This document shows, in pieces, positions 7,752 to 11,524 of a DNA stretch of 11,524 bases; the stretch's first letter is position 1, and every line of letters begins with the position of its first letter. The position numbers and the translations under genes are program-made. Location of the stretch: the NCBI GenBank assembly GCA_016292335.1, contig JAECRX010000091.1, positions 1-11,524 on the forward strand, in the 5' to 3' direction. The notes below the pieces were generated by a model that saw only the letters and a list, made by a program, of their open reading frames with translations, ran no database searches and was not told where the DNA came from. Origin of the DNA: Candidatus Sifarchaeum subterraneum. GTDB lineage: Archaea > Asgardarchaeota > Sifarchaeia > Sifarchaeales > Sifarchaeaceae.

Positions 7752-8582
7752 TCAAAATCCCCTCTTGATTAAATTTAAAATAGCCTTTCTTGCTTCTTCT
7801 ACAGATATTAAATCTTTTGGAAATGAAGTGATTTTTTGGGAAATATTCCATGAAAGTTCTGTTATTTTGGGTGGAAGTAAAGAAGCCCTTTTCAAGACTT
7901 TAAAATCGGTAAGAACATCTCTAATGCCACCATCAGCAATTACTTTGCCTTTTGACATGACTATAATTCGCTGAAAATTTGGAACAACAAATTCTACATC
8001 ATGAGTCACGACAATCACAATCTTACCTTCATCCACCATTTCTAGTAAATTTTTCAGAAATTTTTCCTTTTGACGAAAATCTTGCCCAATCGTGGGCTCA
8101 TCGACAATTAAAATCTTGGGATCCGGGGCGAGGACAGATGCCAAAGCGACACGTTTTCTTTCCCCTCCACTAAGAATAAATGGAGATAACTTTCTATATT
8201 TCTCCAATTCAAAAAAATTAATTACAGTTTCTACCCGCCTATTTATTTCACTCTCAGAAAAACCGAAATTTTTTAAGGCAAAACTGATCTCTTCATCCAC
8301 TGTTGATGCAAATAGTTGATGATCTGGATTTTGGAAAACAAATCCAACCTCCCGCGCTAATTTAGCTACTGTAACTGTTTTTGTGTCCATTCCATTTATC
8401 AGCACTTTTCCTTTGTTGGGTTTCAAAAGTCCATTGAGATGTTTTACGAGTGTTGTTTTACCTGCTCCATTTTCTCCCATTATAGCAACTAATTCGCTAC
8501 CTTTTATCTCTAGAGAAACATTTTCAAGAGCCTGTGTAGCATTTGGATAAGTAAAAGAAATACTTTCAACACTTATGCTCAA
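7752..8582 (-). CDS. ecfA2: ECF transporter ATP-binding subunit (EcfA2-like)
   Basis: This intact 276-residue ABC ATPase is of the cobalt/ECF type. It shows Walker A GENGAGKTT (36-44), Q-loop FQNPDHQLF (83-91), the signature LSGGERKR (137-144), Walker B ILIVDEP (157-163) and the H-loop THD (193-195). The FQNPD-QLF form of the Q-loop region is typical for ECF ATPases, which bind the coupling helices of EcfT. Residues after about 225 form the usual extra C-terminal domain. The start is TTG at 8580-8582, which overlaps the TGA of ecfA1 by four nt, with GAGGG at 8590-8594 as ribosome binding site. Because the neighbouring ecfA1 is frameshifted, this may be the only complete ATPase of the module. 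The choice between A1 and A2 labels is by order, not proven. Confidence 0.9.
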   Translation of the reverse strand: MSISVESISFTYPNATQALENVSLEIKGSELVAIMGENGAGKTTLVKHLNGLLKPNKGKVLINGMDTKTVTVAKLAREVGFVFQNPDHQLFASTVDEEISFALKNFGFSESEINRRVETVINFFELEKYRKLSPFILSGGERKRVALASVLAPDPKILIVDEPTIGQDFRQKEKFLKNLLEMVDEGKIVIVVTHDVEFVVPNFQRIIVMSKGKVIADGGIRDVLTDFKVLKRASLLPPKITELSWNISQKITSFPKDLISVEEARKAILNLIKRGF

Positions 8583-9283
8583 CTTATTGCCCTCAAAATA
8601 ATATTTACAGCCTCTTCTGAAGTTAATGGGATTTTTTCTACCTTTAGACCATCTTTTTTCAAGTTATCAAAGAGTATAGCTAACTTAGGATATCCAATTC
8701 CTATCTCTGCTGGAAAATCATACTCAAAAAATCTTTTTGGAGCCTCATTAAGGATGATTTCACCATCATGCATGAGTAATACTCTATCTGCAAACATTAA
8801 GACCATATCAAGCCTATGTTCAATTAAAAGAATGGTTATCCCAAGATTTTCATTTAAATCTCTCAACAATGTAATTATCTTTAGTGCACCCATTGGGTCC
8901 AAGTTTGAAGTAGGTTCGTCTAAAACGAGTATTTTTGGTCTCATTGCTAATATGGCTCCAATAGCGACTCTTTGCTGTTCTCCTCCTGAAAGCTGGTGGG
9001 GTGGCTTATCTAGTATATCTTGAAGGCCTACCACTTTTGTAACTTCTTGAATTCTTTCTTTGATTTCATCTCTAGGTAAACCTAAATTTTCGGGACCAAA
9101 AGCAAGTTCCCTCTCGACGTTAATCGACATTAGTTGGTTTTCAGGGTCTTGAAAAACTAAGCCAACCTTTTGGGTGAGTTGATACATTGGATATTCTCTT
9201 GTGAGGAAGCCATCTACGATAACCCTCCCTTTAAATTTCCCTCGTCGGTAAAAATGTGGGATAAGCCCATTTATAATCGACAA
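8579..9283 (-). CDS. ecfA1: ECF transporter ATP-binding subunit (EcfA1-like), main fragment of a frameshifted gene
   Basis: This 234-residue frame holds most of an ECF ABC ATPase but lacks the Walker A motif. It shows Q-loop FQDPENQL (44-51), signature LSGGEQQR (98-105), Walker B ILVLDEP (118-124) and H-loop EHR (155-157), then the ECF-type C-terminal domain. Its nominal start is a TTG at 9281-9283, but homology begins before this. The missing N-terminus with Walker A lies just upstream in another frame (9271-9423). Adding one base near 9277-9279 would join them into a protein of about 281 residues, the normal size. The downstream half has no further damage, and its stop overlaps the ecfA2 start. 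Either the assembly lacks a base or the gene is broken. As written, the fragment could not bind ATP normally. Confidence 0.85.
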   Translation of the reverse strand: MSIINGLIPHFYRRGKFKGRVIVDGFLTREYPMYQLTQKVGLVFQDPENQLMSINVERELAFGPENLGLPRDEIKERIQEVTKVVGLQDILDKPPHQLSGGEQQRVAIGAILAMRPKILVLDEPTSNLDPMGALKIITLLRDLNENLGITILLIEHRLDMVLMFADRVLLMHDGEIILNEAPKRFFEYDFPAEIGIGYPKLAILFDNLKKDGLKVEKIPLTSEEAVNIILRAIS

Positions 9284-9423
9284 AGGGTTGTCTTACCGCA
9301 ACCACTTAGACCAGTCAAAATAACGAATTCTCCCTCTTCTATTTCTAAGTTAATATTACGAATAGCAGGGGTTTCAAAACTTGCATAAGTAAACTCTAAA
9401 TCTTCAATAATGATCGATTTCAA
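9271..9423 (-). pseudogene. ecfA1: N-terminal piece of ecfA1 with Walker A, cut off by a frameshift
   Basis: Reading from a TTG at 9421-9423 gives 50 residues that open like any ECF ATPase (IIIEDLEFTYAS at 4-15), pass through LEIEEGEFVILTG and reach the Walker A motif GLSGCGKTT (38-46). They then run into TAA at 9271-9273. The expected continuation, IINGLIPHF, is read in the other frame from 9277 on. That second frame is closed by a stop at 9293-9295, so the lost base must lie within about 9271-9292. An AT-rich promoter-like element about 35 nt upstream supports this start. The two pieces together restore a full-length protein, which strongly suggests one original gene. Confidence 0.8.
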
Positions 9424-9453
9424 TACATATCGACTCTTTTGCTTAATCAAACG

Positions 9454-9468
9454 TTTTTATGAATATAA
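9454..9468 (-). promoter_or_regulatory. Putative TATA element for the ecf operon
   Basis: On the coding strand this reads TTATATTCATAAAAA and lies 31-45 nt before the TTG start of ecfA1. A start site about 25 nt downstream would give a very short leader. The same spacing argues against a further upstream TTG at 9448-9450 as the real start. Confidence 0.4.
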
Positions 9469-9533
9469 TGCACTATTGAATGCCTTCTCTTATGTTTTTC
9501 TCAGCTCAGTTAAAAAGACAATTAAACATTTAA

Positions 9534-9549
9534 CGGACAACCCTGTCCG
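9534..9549. repeat. Short inverted repeat CGGACA-ACCC-TGTCCG
   Basis: A perfect 6-bp stem with a 4-nt loop, with partly complementary A/T flanks. It could be an RNA hairpin or a protein-binding half-site pair upstream of the ecf operon. Confidence 0.5.
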
Positions 9550-9613
9550 ATAATTCAAAAATTTTATACAGTCCATCTCCTTTTTTCTGGATAGCTATTA
9601 GGACACTGATAGC

Positions 9614-9637
9614 TTCTTCACTTATATAAGTGAAGAA
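9614..9637. repeat. Perfect 24-bp palindrome, candidate operator
   Basis: Each 12-nt arm reads TTCTTCACTTAT toward the centre with no spacer and no mismatch. The centre contains TATATA, so a dimeric regulator bound here could mask a TATA box. It lies about 190 nt before ecfA1 and 86 nt past the stop of the Cgi121-like gene. Confidence 0.6.
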
Positions 9638-9722
9638 CTATGTGCTTTTCCAACAAAGGTGCCAATTCTTCAGATCTCTTTTTCTTCCTAAAATCTTAAG
9701 ATTTATCCCTTCAAATGAATTT

Positions 9723-10310
9723 TTAAGAAATCGCCAATAAAGCTGATTTTTCGAGAATAATTTTTACTAAGAAAGATTTATTGTCCATTTGGCGTTCTTT
9801 AATACCAAAAGCAGACAATTCATTATTTGAAATGTTATATAGATCACATAATTTTTCAAATTTATTATTATCTTGAATATCTAAGATGATATCTTCTTCT
9901 TCAGCCTCAATTAGGCTCGATATATCTTCTTTAGCATTTTCTATGTTTTTAACAATATTTCCTATTATCAGAACAGCTATGTTTTTTGAATTCTTATCTA
10001 TTCCTAGTTTTTTGATTCCAATATCTATCTGCCGTTGACAAGAGGCATACAAGAGAGATTCCATAGAAATTGTTTTGGAAACATTCCGCTTTTGCACAAA
10101 AGCTTTTAAAGCATGCATTGCACTGAAAAAAACGTGCTCCCATGTGGCAATAGAATCAGCATCCAAAAGTTGGATCTCTGTATTGTACTTGTTACTAATT
10201 ATCTCTATATTTTTCAGCAAAGAACCCGCATCATGAATATTTATGTTCTTAACTCCATAAATACAAACAAATCTTACATCTTCATTAATCTTCAATTTTT
10301 TTAAGATCAT
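9723..10310 (-). CDS. cgi121: KEOPS complex subunit Cgi121-like protein
   Basis: This 195-residue protein resembles Cgi121, the KEOPS subunit that binds the tRNA 3' end and stimulates Bud32 during synthesis of threonylcarbamoyl-adenosine at tRNA position 37. Visible family features are QLLDADSIATWEHVFFSAMH (47-66), AFVQKR (70-75), and ESLLYASCQRQIDIGIKKLGI (84-104), which matches the ESLLY-x-x-RQI-x-x-AI-x-x-GI pattern. Archaeal members are often near 150 residues; this one has an acidic stretch (136-145) and an extra tail to 195. The start is ATG (10308-10310). A TATA-like ACTTAAAAAA lies only about 20 nt upstream, so the message may be nearly leaderless. The neighbours are not other KEOPS genes. 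The identification is by pattern and is fairly confident. Confidence 0.8.
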   Translation of the reverse strand: MILKKLKINEDVRFVCIYGVKNINIHDAGSLLKNIEIISNKYNTEIQLLDADSIATWEHVFFSAMHALKAFVQKRNVSKTISMESLLYASCQRQIDIGIKKLGIDKNSKNIAVLIIGNIVKNIENAKEDISSLIEAEEEDIILDIQDNNKFEKLCDLYNISNNELSAFGIKERQMDNKSFLVKIILEKSALLAIS

Positions 10311-10608
10311 ATCACGGTCTTTCTCCCTTTTTTAAGTAATAAGTGGGGGTTAACTAATTTTGTATTGGATTGGAAAGAAGAGGAAAAATTTTTCCCAATT
10401 GTGGATGTCCCTGAAAAGGACTTCTTTTGGCCAATAGAATATTGGACGATCAAATCGTAAACAGTATCCTTTCTAGGGATCAATGAACTTTATTGTTGGA
10501 TATGGGAATGACTTGGCCTTGTGGAAACGTGAGATGGATTTTGAAACGATCTATCCCGATTCTTGAGATTTAGGGGATGTTTCATAGGGAACGAAAAATA
10601 TCATAAAA
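10311..10608. other. Gene-free region rich in short inverted repeats
   Basis: No credible frame is present in these 298 nt. Between 10382 and 10480 short inverted repeats follow each other closely: GGAAAAATTTTTCC (10382-10395), GTCC/GGAC (10407-10421), TTGGCCAA (10427-10434), CCAATA-GAA-TATTGG (10431-10445), ACGAT-CAA-ATCGT (10446-10458) and ATCC/GGAT (10466-10480). A longer-range ATCCC/GGGAT pair lies at 10553-10578. This may be a structured untranslated region or a small RNA. I see no tRNA or recognisable C/D-box pair. Confidence 0.45.
10328..10341 (-). promoter_or_regulatory. Putative TATA box for the Cgi121-like gene
   Basis: The coding strand reads TTATTACTTAAAAA here, centred about 20-30 nt before the ATG. 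If used, transcription would start at or just before the start codon, so the GGGAG at 10324-10328 would not be in the message. Confidence 0.35.
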
Positions 10609-11184
10609 CTAGGAAAATCCTAACCAATGACGAAAAATTTGAATTAGTTCCTTAGAAAGTCCTGTTTTGCTTAATTCTTCTTCAACTTCCTTTTTTGTTT
10701 TTCCTTCAAATTTTTTCACTATCTTGTTTACTGTTTCAAATCTTTCCCAAGGATAGATTACCCATGCTTCTGTTGTTTCTACAAAATAATCGGGAGTAAA
10801 TTTAGACCAGGGTTTTTTATGAAGGGCGGTAACTTTAACTTCTTTGGCGCCTTTTTCTTTCATATGATTGACTGCAGAAATTAGGCTTTCACCAGTATCT
10901 GCTACATCATCAACTATAAGAACATTTTTATCTTTAACATCAGTAGAAACTGGCTGAACAATTCTAGGTTTTTCTTCTGTCTTGTAAATATCCATATAAA
11001 ATTCAATTTTGATATTTGCGGTGTTTTCATTATCAAAAAAATCAGACATTAACCTTCCAGGAATCCATCCGCCTCTTGCAATTCCTACAATCACATCTGG
11101 AATGAACTCGTCTTTGATCATTTCAAAGAGCTTTATCGACATCTCATATATCTTTTCCCATCCTGGTGCTATGTATTCTACCAT
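10609..11184 (-). CDS. Phosphoribosyltransferase, purine (xanthine/guanine/hypoxanthine) type
   Basis: This 191-residue enzyme of the type I phosphoribosyltransferase fold joins a base to PRPP, most likely in purine salvage. The PRPP-binding loop VLIVDDVADTGES (88-100) is complete, with the two Asp residues and the TGES turn. ARGGWIPGRLM (36-46) is the pyrophosphate-binding loop, and EAWVIYPWERFET (139-151) is the stretch common in archaeal gpt-like members, which contact the base. Residues 152-191 form a helical tail beyond the catalytic fold. The ATG start (11182-11184) has an excellent ribosome binding site. Base specificity cannot be read from the sequence. It is on the same strand as the Cgi121-like gene but 298 nt away. 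Confidence 0.88.
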   Translation of the reverse strand: MVEYIAPGWEKIYEMSIKLFEMIKDEFIPDVIVGIARGGWIPGRLMSDFFDNENTANIKIEFYMDIYKTEEKPRIVQPVSTDVKDKNVLIVDDVADTGESLISAVNHMKEKGAKEVKVTALHKKPWSKFTPDYFVETTEAWVIYPWERFETVNKIVKKFEGKTKKEVEEELSKTGLSKELIQIFRHWLGFS

Positions 11185-11189
11185 TTATG

Positions 11190-11199
11190 CCTCTCTCCT
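11190..11199 (-). promoter_or_regulatory. Strong ribosome binding site of the phosphoribosyltransferase gene
   Basis: The coding strand reads AAGGAGAGAG, five to six nt before the ATG at 11184. This is the clearest Shine-Dalgarno sequence in the window and fixes the start. Confidence 0.65.
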
Positions 11200-11237
11200 T
11201 ATAATGTTGTTTAAAATATGGGGACAGATGTTTATCT

Positions 11238-11250
11238 TTCTTTTAAGATT
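11238..11250 (-). promoter_or_regulatory. Possible TATA element for the phosphoribosyltransferase gene
   Basis: The coding strand carries CTTAAAAG here. A start site near 11217 would leave a leader that includes the ribosome binding site. A second AT-rich candidate, ATATTTTAA at 11211-11219, would place the start too close to that site. Confidence 0.25.
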
Positions 11251-11311
11251 AATTCTTCAATATCTCCTAGAACGATCTATTTCAAAAACTTTACTTCGAA
11301 TTTGGGCTTTT

Positions 11312-11524
11312 TCAAGTCTCGGTCACGAATGTGATCTTCTTTAAAATTGACGGAATATGAATTTTTGATTGAAATTCGGATTTTAGCATCATTTGTGAGG
11401 GATAAAACAAGTGTGCAAAGTTCTTATAGCCCAAAATGTATGAAATTTTTTCGATGTCATCTTTTACGAATCCAGATAGATCAATCATTTTTTGCCTCAA
11501 CTCAACCCACAGGAAGATATCGAG
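11312..11524 (-). CDS. Unrecognised reading frame entering from the right edge, partial
   Basis: The frame is open from the window edge to a stop at 11312-11314 and covers 70 residues, so the true start may lie outside. A TTG at 11498-11500 could also start a 62-residue protein. The visible part, with DLSGFVKDDIEKISYILGY and then HLFYP, looks like ordinary soluble helical protein, but I cannot place it in a family. The 3' end is about 130 nt before the phosphoribosyltransferase start on the same strand. It may be the tail of a real gene or a chance frame. Confidence 0.35.
   Translation of the reverse strand, partial: LDIFLWVELRQKMIDLSGFVKDDIEKISYILGYKNFAHLFYPSQMMLKSEFQSKIHIPSILKKITFVTET

Larger units (their letters stand above)
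9424..9722. other. Regulatory region upstream of ecfA1, no gene seen
   Basis: The 299 nt between the end of the Cgi121-like gene and ecfA1 contain no credible frame. They hold an AT-rich promoter candidate (9454-9468), a CGGACA/TGTCCG hairpin (9534-9549), two copies of GATAGCT 18 nt apart (9590-9596 and 9608-9614), and a perfect 24-bp palindrome (9614-9637). This density suggests transcriptional control of the ECF operon or a structured leader. I recognise no known riboswitch. Confidence 0.5.

Noticed and set aside
7576..7974. Plus-strand frame of 132 codons
   Set aside because: It is antisense across the ecfT start and the ecfA2 end and shows no family features.
9271..9292. Programmed ribosomal frameshift in ecfA1
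   Set aside because: No X-XXY-YYZ heptamer in the right frame or clear downstream structure is visible; an error or mutation is simpler, though not excluded.
9614..9637. Palindrome read as an intrinsic terminator of the Cgi121-like gene
   Set aside because: No T-run follows on the minus strand, and it lies 86 nt beyond the stop codon; an operator fits better.
10311..10608. tRNA or C/D-box RNA in the gene-free stretch
   Set aside because: No T-loop consensus or paired C and D boxes at suitable spacing could be found on either strand.
11009..11344. Plus-strand frame of 111 codons
   Set aside because: Half of it is antisense to the phosphoribosyltransferase gene, and it has no family pattern.
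1..11524. CRISPR array, insertion sequence or integrase
   Set aside because: No regularly spaced repeats, transposase motifs or terminal inverted repeats were seen anywhere in the window.

Overview
This window comes from a low-GC archaeon (about one third G+C by eye). The archaeal call rests on gene content seen in the sequence: a tRNA-guanine transglycosylase of the archaeal type with a C-terminal PUA-like domain, the radical SAM enzyme RaSEA next to it (both for archaeosine in tRNA), a Cgi121-type KEOPS subunit, and an archaeal-style secretion/pilus ATPase followed by two TadC-like membrane proteins. Several genes start with TTG or GTG. The style would fit an Asgard (Promethearchaeota) genome, but that lineage call is an inference and a search is needed to settle it.

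Left block (1-3226, minus strand): a type IV pilus/Tad-like assembly operon. In transcription order it has a T2SE-family ATPase, a TadC-like membrane protein overlapping it by 8 nt, and a second TadC-like protein that starts 7 nt later and runs off the left edge. No pilin or prepilin peptidase is visible. A 199-nt divergent region (3227-3425) separates it from the next block.

Central block (3426-6661, plus strand): the archaeosine pair. TgtA swaps preQ0 into tRNA and RaSEA carries out the last step to archaeosine. ArcS, the known partner of RaSEA, is not in the window. TgtA carries a middle domain in which the ArcS signature looks degenerate.

Right-centre block (6885-9423, minus strand): an energy-coupling-factor (ECF) vitamin/metal uptake module, ecfA1-ecfA2-ecfT, tightly packed and without an S component. 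ecfA1 is split by a one-base frameshift directly after its Walker A motif. The 299-nt region upstream holds a perfect 24-bp palindrome and a second hairpin.

Right block (9723-11524, minus strand): a KEOPS Cgi121-like gene, a purine-type phosphoribosyltransferase gene with a strong ribosome binding site, a 298-nt gene-free stretch between them rich in short inverted repeats, and the 3' end of an unrecognised reading frame entering from the right edge. I found no tRNA, rRNA, CRISPR array, transposase or integrase.
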